Assembly: GCA_019913005.1 (NCBI GenBank)
Contig: JAIOHL010000034.1
Location: forward strand, 1-64,000
From: Anaerolineae bacterium
GTDB lineage: Bacteria > Chloroflexota > Anaerolineae > Aggregatilineales > J027
DNA length: 64,000 nucleotides
Reading direction: 5' to 3'
Part shown: piece after piece, positions 34,444 to 43,201 of the stretch
Layout of the letters: each line of letters opens with the position of its first letter
Position numbering within the stretch: the first letter of the stretch is position 1
The notes under the pieces: model-generated
Told to the model about the DNA's origin: nothing
Databases searched by the model: none
Seen by the model: the letters and a program-made list of their open reading frames with translations, nothing else
Program-made: the position numbers and the translations under genes

Positions 34444-34981
34444 CCGCGCCACCCATCGGCGGAAACGCACTTGGGCAAAAAACAGCCTTGTTTGGATGGT
34501 GGGCACAGTGATAGCTATTCTCGCCGTCATCGCTCTGTTTTCATCCAATACCAAAACAGGGAATAGCAAAATACCTGCCAATCAGCCTGCCGCAGATTTC
34601 AGTAACCGCCCCATCCCGGACTTTACGCCGGTAGCTGGCGAGGGGCCACGCATTGAAGTATCACAGGATACGCTGGACTATGGCGACGTGGAATATAACG
34701 TTCCGGTCAACGCCGTGTTTTATGTACGGAACGTTGGCGATGAGCCGCTGATTCTGGAAGACACCCCACAGATTGAAGTGGTCAAAGGCTGCTGCCCACC
34801 CCAAGTGCTGGTGAGTTCCAAGACGATTCCACCGGGCACGGAATCCACCATTAGCATGACGTTCTCGATGCACGAGGGTATGGATGGCTTCCACGAATTC
34901 CGGCTCTATGTGCGGACGAATGACCCTGTTCAACCCGTTAAAGAACTCAAGGTACTCTCCAATTGGATTCCACCAGCATGA
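34409..34981 (+). CDS. DUF1573 membrane-anchored protein
   Basis: A 190-residue protein with a basic N-terminus, one membrane anchor (SLVWMVGTVIAILAVIALFSS) and an extracytoplasmic DUF1573 immunoglobulin-like domain (DYGDVEYNVPVNAVFYVRNVGDEPLIL). A vicinal cysteine pair (EVVKGCCPPQV) may bind copper or form a disulfide. It overlaps the genes on both sides, so translation is coupled across the operon. The family's function is unknown. Confidence 0.85.
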   Translation: MSTQHSEHHQRSRATHRRKRTWAKNSLVWMVGTVIAILAVIALFSSNTKTGNSKIPANQPAADFSNRPIPDFTPVAGEGPRIEVSQDTLDYGDVEYNVPVNAVFYVRNVGDEPLILEDTPQIEVVKGCCPPQVLVSSKTIPPGTESTISMTFSMHEGMDGFHEFRLYVRTNDPVQPVKELKVLSNWIPPA

Positions 34982-36360
34982 TAAGGTCACAACGTATCAA
35001 CGTCCTTCAGCATGTGCCCTTTTTGCGCGGGATCTTAAAATCGCGCCTGTTTCAACCCGTGCTGACGATCTCGACCCTGTTTTTCTTCACCCTCGCCATT
35101 GTGACCGGGTTGTTTGGGACACCAGTGGGCAATCGCAACTTTGGCATCGTGTTTGTCTGGATTGTCTGGTGGGGACTGTTGATTATTTTGTTAGTGCCAT
35201 TTTTAGGGCGGTTGTGGTGCGCGGCCTGTCCTATTCCCGTTCCGGGTGAATGGCTGCAACGGCGGGGGATTATCAATCGCCGCAAAGGACGCCTATCTAC
35301 CTTGCGTTGGAAGTTTCCAAAACGCCTGCGCAATATGTGGCTGCAAAACTTCGGGTTTTTGGGCATCGCCATTTTCAGCGCGATCATTTTGACCCGCCCT
35401 GAGGTCAGTGCATGGCTTTTGTTGGGGTTTTCGCTCATTGGGATTGTTTTGAGCATCCTCTATGAGAATCGGGTGTTTTGCCGCTATGTCTGTCCAGTGG
35501 GTGGATTTATTGGCCTCTATTCGCTGATGGCCCCCATCGAAGTGCGTGTGCAAGACCCTGCGGTATGTGCTACCCACACCCCCAAAGACTGCATTATCGG
35601 CAATGAATATGCCTATGGCTGCCCTTGGATGGTGTTTCCCGGTACGCTGGAACGCAATACCTATTGTGGGATGTGCATGGAATGTATCAAGGCCTGCCCC
35701 AAAAACAATGTTGTCATTAATCTTCGTCCGGTGGGTAGCGATCTGATGGTTGCCAAAGAACGACGGCTGGATGAAGCCTATAAAGCCTTTATCATGCTGG
35801 CCTGTGCCTTGCTCTATTCGGTGGTATTGCTTGGCCCGTGGGGCTGGCTCAAGCAGTGGGCCAATATGGATACCTTGCCCCATTGGTTGGCCTATGCCGG
35901 GGTATTTTTGCTGGCAAATCTGCTGCTGCTGCCCGGTCTGTTCACCCTCACCACTTTACTCAGCCGACGATTAGGAGGCATCCAACTGCCATTGCGACAA
36001 CTCGTGACGGATTATGCTTATACCCTTGTGCCACTCGGATTGACGGCATGGATTGCGTTCAGCTTCAGTCTTGTGTTTACCAACGGGAGTTATGCCGTTG
36101 CTGTCCTGTCCGATCCATTTGGCTGGGGCTGGAATCTTTTTGGAACCACTGAAAGCGCATGGACTCCCTTCGGGTCATCGCTGATGCCATTTTTGCAAAC
36201 GGGGATTTTAACCGCCGGGATGTTATTTGCCGTAAATACCGCCTATAAGATTGCGGGCCAGTACACTCCCGATCCTCGGCGGGCGCTGCGAGGGATGTTG
36301 CCTATCGCCGGGTTCATCACCTCCATTACTTTTGTTTTCTTGTGGCTCTACTTGGGATAA
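34978..36360 (+). CDS. Polyferredoxin membrane protein (NapH/NosR/CcoG-like)
   Basis: A 460-residue membrane protein with about eight helices. Cysteine motifs occur as CAACPIPVPGEW after the second helix, CRYVCPVGGFIG near residue 171, and the ferredoxin cluster CGMCMECIKACPKNN near residue 233, with an intervening CATHTPKDC...GCPW. Proteins of this kind pass electrons across the membrane by 4Fe-4S clusters. The ATG at 34978 overlaps the stop of the DUF1573 gene (ATGA). Here it probably links the quinone pool to the CuA proteins on either side; the terminal acceptor is not encoded in the window. Confidence 0.88.
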   Translation: MIRSQRINVLQHVPFLRGILKSRLFQPVLTISTLFFFTLAIVTGLFGTPVGNRNFGIVFVWIVWWGLLIILLVPFLGRLWCAACPIPVPGEWLQRRGIINRRKGRLSTLRWKFPKRLRNMWLQNFGFLGIAIFSAIILTRPEVSAWLLLGFSLIGIVLSILYENRVFCRYVCPVGGFIGLYSLMAPIEVRVQDPAVCATHTPKDCIIGNEYAYGCPWMVFPGTLERNTYCGMCMECIKACPKNNVVINLRPVGSDLMVAKERRLDEAYKAFIMLACALLYSVVLLGPWGWLKQWANMDTLPHWLAYAGVFLLANLLLLPGLFTLTTLLSRRLGGIQLPLRQLVTDYAYTLVPLGLTAWIAFSFSLVFTNGSYAVAVLSDPFGWGWNLFGTTESAWTPFGSSLMPFLQTGILTAGMLFAVNTAYKIAGQYTPDPRRALRGMLPIAGFITSITFVFLWLYLG

Positions 36361-36362
36361 CC

Positions 36363-37376
36363 ATGAAACGCGAATTATTAGCCATCGGCATCGTCATCTT
36401 GATTCTCATTGGTCTCCCAGTTGGCGTATTTATTTATAACCGTCAACACACAAATCCAGACTCCCCCGAGCGCTTGATTACTATTCAAGCGGCAGTACCG
36501 GAAGCAGGTGGTTTTCAACCCAGTGCCATCAAAGTGACTGCCGGAGAAACGGTCACTTTGCGGTTTACCTCAGTGGATGTGACACATGGCATCGCCATTG
36601 GGCCGGGTTTAGGTATCGACTTGGGCCATGTTGACCCCGGTCATGTCCAAGAAGTCAGCCTGACATTTGAAAAAGCGGGTACCTATACCTTTTATTGCAA
36701 TACATGGTGCAGCCCTGACCACTGGCGAATGCGTGGCACAGTGGATGTGATTGATCCTGCCAATCCCGATGCTGCACCGAGTCCCTATCATGACCCTATT
36801 ATTGAGCAATTGGTGGAGGAGGGGGTGAATATTGACGCAAATACCACGATGGACATGCCGGATCACCCTCAACCGGATGTCCTGAGGTTTGACCAACCAG
36901 CCTCGATTGAGCAGGGACATATTTTGGCGGCTTCACTAGTGATTCCAACTGAACTAGCAGATACAGAATGGCGGCTGACCCATACGCCGATAGAAGGTCT
37001 AGCGCTACTGGAAAACAACAATCCATCTATCTCAATGAGCGATCTAATTAACGTCATCGCCTATATGTGGACTTCTGATACCCCACCCGAGGATATACAG
37101 TGGGCTGAAGAATATTACAACAAAAATTGTGCGGCCTGTCATGGGCAGACAGGGGAGGGGAATGGCCCAGCGGCTGACCAAACGGCCCAATCTCCAGTGG
37201 CCTTTGCTGATTTCACCTATATGTTTGGAATGCGGAGTGATGTCTTGTATGCCAAGATACGACGCGGCGGGATGGGTACGGATATGCCCAATTTTGGAAC
37301 GCTCCTAACCCCCGAAGAAACGTTGCGGTTAGTGGGCTACCTCTGGCAACTTGCATTCAAAGATAGGCCCAACTAA
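36363..37376 (+). CDS. CuA cupredoxin fused to cytochrome c
   Basis: A 337-residue protein. N-terminal helix (AIGIVILILIGLPVGVFIY), then a cupredoxin domain with a full CuA site (VTHGIAIG and CNTWCSPDHWRM), a linker, and a C-terminal c-type cytochrome with NCAACHGQTGEG and a later Met (GTDMPNFG). This is the layout of caa3-type oxidase subunit II, but without a catalytic subunit nearby. It is probably the last electron carrier of the operon. The ATG at 36363 starts 2 nt after the previous stop; a longer upstream start overlaps that gene. Confidence 0.9.
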   Translation: MKRELLAIGIVILILIGLPVGVFIYNRQHTNPDSPERLITIQAAVPEAGGFQPSAIKVTAGETVTLRFTSVDVTHGIAIGPGLGIDLGHVDPGHVQEVSLTFEKAGTYTFYCNTWCSPDHWRMRGTVDVIDPANPDAAPSPYHDPIIEQLVEEGVNIDANTTMDMPDHPQPDVLRFDQPASIEQGHILAASLVIPTELADTEWRLTHTPIEGLALLENNNPSISMSDLINVIAYMWTSDTPPEDIQWAEEYYNKNCAACHGQTGEGNGPAADQTAQSPVAFADFTYMFGMRSDVLYAKIRRGGMGTDMPNFGTLLTPEETLRLVGYLWQLAFKDRPN

Positions 37377-37649
37377 GCACCAGAGTTGGCAACAACTGTG
37401 GTGCGTTACATCGAATTCCCGTTGAATCTAAGAACTTTAGATCAGCGAGGGAATTCAAATCAGGTGAAAATGTCCCATTTTGGTCGGGACATTTCGGTAT
37501 CGGGTCACCAATAGGGTAGTGACCCAGTTTGATATAAGTGTTGGTACTTTTAGCATAGAGTCTGCTTTACCAGAAAGCACAACGAAAAACAAACCTCAAA
37601 GTGTCAGTAGTGTCATACTGTCGGAACTGTCGATATGCTACTGACACTT
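37377..37649 (+). ncRNA. Highly structured intergenic RNA candidate with five hairpins
   Basis: Five inverted repeats follow one another in 273 nt: 37377-37404 (GCACCA/TGGTGC with inner AGTTG/CAACT), 37413-37456 (GAATTCCC/GGGAATTC with inner ATCTAA/TTAGAT), 37468-37494 (AAATGTCCC/GGGACATTT, perfect 9 bp), 37502-37525 (GGGTCAC/GTGACCC) and 37598-37649 (12-bp stem). No ribosome-preceded reading frame fits. The first could end the upstream operon; the function of the rest is unknown. Confidence 0.5.
37598..37649 (+). repeat. Repeated hairpin element, copy 1
   Basis: AAGTGTCAGTAG pairs with CTACTGACACTT around a 27-nt loop that contains ACTGTCGGAACTGTC. A near copy lies at 55718-55771 with the same stem and a related loop. 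Both are downstream of genes. Confidence 0.65.
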
Positions 37650-37765
37650 CTCCTCGGAAAGAGCTGATTCCTAAATTTTCATCTTTGGAACACACTAAGC
37701 GCAAACCAAGATTCTTTGTTAAGCAAACAACTCCACAGTGGCATGAGAGTGAAGTTAAACATGCA

Positions 37766-37807
37766 CGCTATTCGGCGTGTTCCCATTCCGCTATAGAGCG
37801 CTATCTG
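37766..37807 (+). promoter_or_regulatory. Copper-regulon site S6 with -10 box
   Basis: CGCTATTCGGCG (37766-37777), flanked as CACGC...GCGTG, is followed after 24 nt by TATCTG (37802-37807). It precedes the cupredoxin/DsbD-like operon. Confidence 0.7.
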
Positions 37808-37856
37808 ACTGTTTCCCAGCTTTTTATACTTAATGAATATATAGAAGGAGACCAAA

Positions 37857-38324
37857 ATGAGCCATCGAAACTCACGAACCCGAAGTAAACGGCATGTCAC
37901 AAAGCACCGGGATATGAGGTCAATTCGCAAAGTAGTTTTTGGGATCATCGTTGTTACTGTATTAGGCTTGGCAGTTTATTTACTCTCCTCATCGCTTGAG
38001 TCCAAAACACCTCCTCCTGCCGAGAACACGATTGATGTCAGTGCCTCCATGGGTGGATTTGATAAAGATGTGATTCGGGTCAAGGTGGGAGAGCCAATTA
38101 CTATTCGCCTAACAAGTCAGGACAATCAGTATCACATGGATGGGGGCGGTAAACATCAGTGGGCAGTTGATGAATTGGACCTAAATGTAATTGCGCCTCC
38201 TGAAGGTAGTGAATGGGTCACATTTACACCCGCCAAACCCGGTGAATACACCTTTTATTGTGACATCTGCTGCGGTGGCCGTGCTAATCCCACCATGCAG
38301 GGCACACTCATTGTAGAGGCATAG
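37857..38324 (+). CDS. Membrane-anchored cupredoxin with altered copper loop
   Basis: A 155-residue protein with a basic N-terminus, one membrane helix (VVFGIIVVTVLGLAVYLLSS) and a cupredoxin domain (MGGFDKDVIRVKVGEPITI). The C-terminal metal loop reads YCDICCGGRANPTMQG. The two cysteines keep the CxxxC spacing of CuA, but a third Cys is present and the His of CxxxH is replaced by Ala. His residues in YHMDGGGKHQW may complete a different site. A strong AAGGAG site precedes the ATG. It is encoded 3 nt before the DsbD-like protein. Confidence 0.82.
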   Translation: MSHRNSRTRSKRHVTKHRDMRSIRKVVFGIIVVTVLGLAVYLLSSSLESKTPPPAENTIDVSASMGGFDKDVIRVKVGEPITIRLTSQDNQYHMDGGGKHQWAVDELDLNVIAPPEGSEWVTFTPAKPGEYTFYCDICCGGRANPTMQGTLIVEA

Positions 38325-38327
38325 ACG

Positions 38328-39137
38328 ATGATAGCACGCAATGTTGCCGCTGTTTCTATTCTTGGGGTAATAGCGCTGGGCGCAATCGCCCTAGCTGGAT
38401 TTTGGCATCCCAATATGGCAATGGATAGCATGGAGTATCTACCAAAAATTACTCTACCGACCATTATCATGGCAGGGCTATTAGACGGCATTAATCCATG
38501 CGCCTTTACAGTGCTTCTGTTATTCATTACCGCATTGACTAGTACCTTAAAAGCTGAAGAGGCCAATGTAAAAACGCTCCGCGTCCGTCTTATGAGCATG
38601 GGGAGTATTTACATTGGCGCGATTTTTCTCACTTACCTAGCACTTGGGGTGGGCTTACTGAAATCCATCAGCTTTTTCACGGAACAGCACGCTCCGGCAC
38701 GGATTGGAGCGCTTGTCGCCGTTTTGTTAGGACTATGGATGCTGAAAGATTACTTTGTGCCGGAATTAGGCTGGAACTTGCACGCCCCCGCATGGATCGG
38801 CGCAAGAGCACGGCGGATGGGTAAAAAAGCTACCATTCCAGCACTAGTAGTCGGCGGGTTTCTGATCGGACTCTGCACTGTGCCTTGCAGCGGCGCAGTT
38901 TATTTGGCAGTGCTAAGTCTTCTAGCGCTTCAATCCAGCGCGCTTTTAGGATATGCCTATCTTGTTCTATATAATGTGGTCTTTATTCTGCCCCTCATTA
39001 CTATTCTGGCGGCGGCGGCCTCGCGTCCCAGTTTGAATAGATTGGCACACTGGAACCTCCATCACAAAGAATGGGTACGTCTAGTGTTGGGCAGTGGTGT
39101 TGTCTTGATGGGGTTGCTTATCCTTGCAACGGTCTAG
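38328..39137 (+). CDS. DsbD/CcdA-like thiol-disulfide membrane transporter
   Basis: A 269-residue protein of about seven helices. Two conserved cysteines lie in the paired motifs GINPCAFTVLLLF and CTVPCSGAVYLA, as in CcdA/DsbD proteins that carry reducing equivalents from cytoplasmic thioredoxin to the periplasm. It follows the unusual three-Cys cupredoxin by 3 nt, so it probably keeps that protein's cysteines reduced for copper loading. A clear terminator follows. Confidence 0.87.
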   Translation: MIARNVAAVSILGVIALGAIALAGFWHPNMAMDSMEYLPKITLPTIIMAGLLDGINPCAFTVLLLFITALTSTLKAEEANVKTLRVRLMSMGSIYIGAIFLTYLALGVGLLKSISFFTEQHAPARIGALVAVLLGLWMLKDYFVPELGWNLHAPAWIGARARRMGKKATIPALVVGGFLIGLCTVPCSGAVYLAVLSLLALQSSALLGYAYLVLYNVVFILPLITILAAAASRPSLNRLAHWNLHHKEWVRLVLGSGVVLMGLLILATV

Positions 39138-39148
39138 ATACTGAGGAG

Positions 39149-39184
39149 AAGATCAGTCTAGAAGCGAGCGGCTGATCTTTTTTC
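39149..39184 (+). terminator. Rho-independent terminator
   Basis: AAGATCAG (39149-39156) pairs with CTGATCTT (39172-39179), followed by a T-run. It ends the cupredoxin/DsbD-like operon. Confidence 0.8.
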
Positions 39185-39323
39185 TTAAATTACCACAAGC
39201 CTATTGGGAAAATGTCCGCATCTATTAGTAGTTTTTTCCTGCTGCCCTAACAATTTACAATATTTATTCATCTAGCCCTTATAGTCTGGACAGGCAGGTA
39301 ACGACTTCGGGCATTTTGTAATC

Positions 39324-40187
39324 TTAGCGGTGATCTACCCAAAAGATGCTGCTTAGGCTCAATATAGCGCCTACAATTTCTAAGACTTCCAACTTTTCGT
39401 TGAAGAATAGAGTTCCAATCAGCAAGGCGAAAACAGGAGTGAGAAAAGTAAAGGCATTCAGCCGATTTAAATCACCTTTATGCAGCAATCCAAACCATAG
39501 CGTAAAAGCTAGGGCAGTACCCGCCAGACTCAATATCAGTAAAGTGATGATAAAACGAAAACTCCATGTAATCTGCGTCGGCTCTTCCAAACTCAAAGCA
39601 ATGAATAATAGGGGTATACCGCCTAGGATAAACTGCCATGCGGTGGCTACGAGGGGATCAATCTGTCCGCCGAGCCGCTTGAGCAACACGTTTCCGACAG
39701 CTACCCCCAAAGCTCCTAGCAAGATGTAGCCGACACCACTGACACTTCCACTTATCCCTTGGGTTCCAAATTCGGGTAGGGTAGTGAGAATGATTCCAGC
39801 AAAACCGAGGAATATGCCTGTGCCACGACGTAATCCTAATTGTTCGTTGAGAGCAAAATAAGCAATACAAGCGGCAATGAGGGGCTGTGCATTCGCAATC
39901 ACCGTTGCCAGCCCCGGGCTAACCCGCCCCCCTCCCAGAAACATACCGCCGAAACCAAGTGTGGTTGAACTAAACCCTACACCAAGTAAAATTAGCCATA
40001 TTTGCCTAGTGTGTGGTAGGGGTCGACGCAGCGCATATGCGGGTACGAGCAGCCCTACACCCGCAATGAGTGAACGCAGAGCCGCAAAGTAAATGGGTGG
40101 TGCTGTTGTGAGTCCTATAGAGATCAGAGGAAAGCATAACGCCCATAAAAACATGACTAGGATTAAGCGAACACGATCAGACAGCAT
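39324..40187 (-). CDS. EamA/DMT-family transporter
   Basis: A 287-residue transporter with ten helices in two EamA halves (VRLILVMFLWALCFPLISIGL and YILLGALGVAVGNVLLKRLGG). Unlike the EamA protein at 7915 it has no His-rich tail. The ATG at 40187 overlaps the end of the cyclopropane synthase gene by 11 nt and gives a normal length; the longer frame upstream runs through that gene in another frame. The substrate is unknown. Confidence 0.87.
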   Translation of the reverse strand: MLSDRVRLILVMFLWALCFPLISIGLTTAPPIYFAALRSLIAGVGLLVPAYALRRPLPHTRQIWLILLGVGFSSTTLGFGGMFLGGGRVSPGLATVIANAQPLIAACIAYFALNEQLGLRRGTGIFLGFAGIILTTLPEFGTQGISGSVSGVGYILLGALGVAVGNVLLKRLGGQIDPLVATAWQFILGGIPLLFIALSLEEPTQITWSFRFIITLLILSLAGTALAFTLWFGLLHKGDLNRLNAFTFLTPVFALLIGTLFFNEKLEVLEIVGAILSLSSIFWVDHR

Positions 40188-41493
40188 GACAATGCCGGAC
40201 GTGCGGGAGTGGGAGGTTGCGGCTGTTAAGCGGTTTGTAGAATAAGGCCTGGTTGACATTGATGCTACCAGTTTCAAAACCATATATGGCAGTTGACATA
40301 TAGAGTTTCCAAGCTCGATAGGTTGCCTCGTCGGTAAGCTGAATAGCCTGAGTGCGATGGTCATCCAATCGTTTAAGCCAGTGCCGCAGTGTCAGAACAT
40401 AATGTTCGCGTAGGTTTTCGAGGTGATATATCTCAAAGCCAAACTTTTCTGCTGCAAGATTGACTTCGCTGACGGGAACAAGCTCACTGTCAGGAAAAAC
40501 TTTATTTTGAATAAAAGTACCCGATCCCAGAACCGCATTTTCGGCAAGTCGTTTCCAAGCTGGGCGGGGTTCTCGCCAAGCTGGTGACGGATGGACTGAA
40601 ATTCCTTGATTAAGAAACAGGCCACCCGGTTTTAGTAGGCGGTAAACCTGAGCGAAGTACTCCGAGAGTTGGGCATGACCAAGGTGCTCGAAAATGCCAA
40701 TACTGGCAATCTTATCAAAGGTTCCTCCCGTTAAGTCACGGTAATCAATCAGCTTAACTACTGTGCTACCTAAGTTAGCAGCCGCAATACGCTGATTGGC
40801 AAAGAACTGCTGGGGCTGCCTCAATGTTATCCCCAGAACATTCACGCCGTAATGCTTTGCGGCATGAAGCACAAGTCCTCCCCAACCACAACCAATGTCA
40901 AGCAGTCTTTCACCCGGTTCTAACCTAAGCTTGTGGCAAATCAGGTCTAGTTTATGTTCCTGTGCGGTGTCCAAATCTTCATCGCCAGTTGAGAAGTAAG
41001 CGCAGGAATAAACCATCTGTGTATCAAGCCAAAGTGCATAAAAATCGTTCCCAGCATCATAGCGATATTGGGTCGCTTTTCGACTGCGCTCTCTGGAACG
41101 GTGTTCATCATAAAGACGTGTTGATCGCGGAGTAATGACCTGAGCAGAGCGAGTTTCATTAGGAAGAGAAAGCCATAAGTGAGCTAGTGTTGGGAGCTTA
41201 CCCACAACCTTGCTTGCTAGCATATGGAATATCTCAAAAACCTTTATGAAATCACCTTCAATATCGAAATCACCCCGGATGTACGCTTCACTGAGTGAAC
41301 GGTCCAGTGGAGGACGAAACATCCTACGAAGTGATGTTGGGGATTTGATGACAATGGTAGGTGCCCCAGCTATTTGAGCCTCTAGCTGTGTACCGTCCCC
41401 AAAACGCACCGTAACAGAGCTTGGCTCCGAAAAAAGCTCGCTGAAAAACGCCCGTACCGCTGTAAGTTCAGGACTTGTCTGTAACTCATTCAT
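40177..41493 (-). CDS. cfa: Cyclopropane-fatty-acyl-phospholipid synthase
   Basis: A 438-residue enzyme that adds a methylene group from SAM to membrane lipid double bonds. The N-terminal lipid-binding region has RGDFDIEGDF. The methyltransferase core has LLDIGCGWGGLVLHAAKHYGV, QMVYSCAYFSTGDEDLDTAQEHK, and SIGIFEHLGH. The ATG at 41493 has GGAGGAATGTCA upstream with good spacing; an ATG two codons earlier sits too close to the ribosome site. Lipid cyclopropanation protects membranes under acid or metal stress, consistent with the island. Confidence 0.92.
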   Translation of the reverse strand: MNELQTSPELTAVRAFFSELFSEPSSVTVRFGDGTQLEAQIAGAPTIVIKSPTSLRRMFRPPLDRSLSEAYIRGDFDIEGDFIKVFEIFHMLASKVVGKLPTLAHLWLSLPNETRSAQVITPRSTRLYDEHRSRERSRKATQYRYDAGNDFYALWLDTQMVYSCAYFSTGDEDLDTAQEHKLDLICHKLRLEPGERLLDIGCGWGGLVLHAAKHYGVNVLGITLRQPQQFFANQRIAAANLGSTVVKLIDYRDLTGGTFDKIASIGIFEHLGHAQLSEYFAQVYRLLKPGGLFLNQGISVHPSPAWREPRPAWKRLAENAVLGSGTFIQNKVFPDSELVPVSEVNLAAEKFGFEIYHLENLREHYVLTLRHWLKRLDDHRTQAIQLTDEATYRAWKLYMSTAIYGFETGSINVNQALFYKPLNSRNLPLPHVRHCHAV

Positions 41494-41589
41494 TGACATT
41501 CCTCCAGATGCTTAGCGCTGTGTTTCCGCCAAACCTGACCATGAGAAAGCGTTTTTTGAGGGCAGAAGGGCTAAATAAAAAAGGTGCGG

Positions 41590-42705
41590 CTATTGACGCA
41601 CTGCCCACGCAGGTAGATCATCGCGGTACTCGCCGCTGCTGTACACATAGACCCATGTATCTTCATCTACCCTTGTCCACTCATACAACCAGTAAGCATC
41701 CATCAGAGAGAGATTTACGCACCCTCGTGACTGTCGATAGCCAAATTTATCGTGCCAATACGCTGCATGAAGGGCAATGTCACCATCAAAGTACATAATG
41801 TTGGCAATATTCTCAATATAATAAGCATCGCCTAAATAACCTGTTGCACCAGACATCGGACCGTAAAGCCAGCGCTGGTATATTTTGAATAACCCTTCAT
41901 TAGTTGACCATTGAGGTAATCCAGTTGAAGCTAACGTCGCAAAAACTATGCGATCCCCTTCATAAGCCACCACAGCCTGCTCAAAAAGATCGACAGCAAT
42001 CCATAATTCTTCTACTCCAATCTCGCTAGGTCGTTTGACAGGCTTGATTTTTGCAACACGTATTTGGTGCAACCACTGGTTCGGCCCAATAAGATACCAT
42101 TCCCAGCCATCAACGATCTCAACCCCATAAATGTTGACAATTTGATAGCGTTCCACAACATCATAGCCTGCGAATTCGGGACTGCCCGGATACATGCTGG
42201 GGCGTGCAGGTGCTAACATCCAAGCGAAAGGGTGTGTCAGAGGCTCATTGATTTGAACACCCGTAAAGGTAGAAACATCATAGGCACGGGTCTGGTCAAT
42301 TGGAACCCATTCGTTCTGTCGCAGTTGTACCCAGTCGCCAACCACCTGAATATAAGTGACTAGACTCAAGCCCTCACCCATTGTCCGAATAATGTTTCCA
42401 TTCGGTGTATCGTAAACAGGCGCACCTGCAAACACCCGACGATATTTCCACTTATATAGAACCTCATCCAAAGATTCTATTTGGATAATAGGCGGTGTTG
42501 GATGGTTAGACATTTCAGCATAGGCAGCTCGCATATCCAAAGCAGACATTCCCGTGGATATACATTCCGGTATTGAGCTGATGGTTGTATCGAACGCCGT
42601 TTCACATTTTTCACGTCGTGGATGCCCCGAAGCATTACCAACCCCAAAGAGCATTAGGGTACCAAACACTAGCAGAGCAAGGGGATAATGTTTACGTAAC
42701 TTCAT
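41590..42705 (-). CDS. L,D-transpeptidase (YkuD family), secreted
   Basis: A 371-residue exported enzyme. A signal peptide (YPLALLVFGTLMLFGVGNASG) is followed by SH3-like segments and a C-terminal YkuD domain with the active site HAAYWHDKFGYRQSRGCVNLS (His, Ser-Arg-Gly-Cys). It cross-links peptidoglycan through the catalytic Cys. The gene is single, in front of a promoter with site S7. Cell-wall remodelling enzymes of this family can be induced by copper stress in other bacteria, so inclusion in the regulon is plausible. Confidence 0.88.
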   Translation of the reverse strand: MKLRKHYPLALLVFGTLMLFGVGNASGHPRREKCETAFDTTISSIPECISTGMSALDMRAAYAEMSNHPTPPIIQIESLDEVLYKWKYRRVFAGAPVYDTPNGNIIRTMGEGLSLVTYIQVVGDWVQLRQNEWVPIDQTRAYDVSTFTGVQINEPLTHPFAWMLAPARPSMYPGSPEFAGYDVVERYQIVNIYGVEIVDGWEWYLIGPNQWLHQIRVAKIKPVKRPSEIGVEELWIAVDLFEQAVVAYEGDRIVFATLASTGLPQWSTNEGLFKIYQRWLYGPMSGATGYLGDAYYIENIANIMYFDGDIALHAAYWHDKFGYRQSRGCVNLSLMDAYWLYEWTRVDEDTWVYVYSSGEYRDDLPAWAVRQ

Positions 42706-43201
42706 ATTATTTCCTAATTCCTATACTGGCTAAAGCTCCAACCCGCCTTGAGACATCGCGGTTTCGCCATACCCTCATGAAGTCTATCGGTTGCTAGAAC
42801 CTTAACACACTTCCCGAATGAGAAACATGCGCCAAATAGCGTGTATTCGGTGAATAAAGCTAGCAGGCTTTTGCTAGCTATGTTAAGAAGCTATAGTCCG
42901 CTAAAGGGCTTATCTTGGGATCATGTGTACAAAGGAAGCGAAAAATACTATAAGTGAACGAATCTGGGGAGGCGGCTACAGAATGGACAAAGCGCACGGT
43001 AGCATGTCTTGGATTTGCAAAAGTCGCACCTCATTGACCATTCAACTACAGTGGAAGATTGTGCCGGACGGATTGCACATAATATCAGAGGTTGAGGTGG
43101 AAAGTTTATAACCTTTGTAGAAAAAGGATTTGAAATGGCAAGAGAGCGACACAATCACAGACCGCGCCGCTCAATGAACAAAGGACTATGCGCTGTTGTA
43201 G
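42706..43201. other. Intergenic region with promoter site and hairpin
   Basis: About 500 bases. The left part contains site S7 and its -10 box. A 7-bp hairpin AGCTAGC/GCTAGCT lies at 42858-42879. A 62-codon plus-strand frame (42923-43111) has no clear ribosome site and no recognisable similarity, so I do not call it a gene. Confidence 0.5.
42799..42841 (-). promoter_or_regulatory. Copper-regulon site S7 with -10 candidate
   Basis: CGCCAAATAGCG (42830-42841 on the plus strand) is followed on the minus strand after 25 nt by TAAGGT (42799-42804). It precedes the L,D-transpeptidase gene. Confidence 0.65.

Noticed and set aside
37601-37888. A 95-codon plus-strand frame
   Set aside because: It overlaps hairpins, promoter site S6 and the strong ribosome site of the cupredoxin gene, and its residues look random.
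42923-43111. A 62-codon frame between the transpeptidase and DUF2933 genes
   Set aside because: No good ribosome site and no similarity that I can see.
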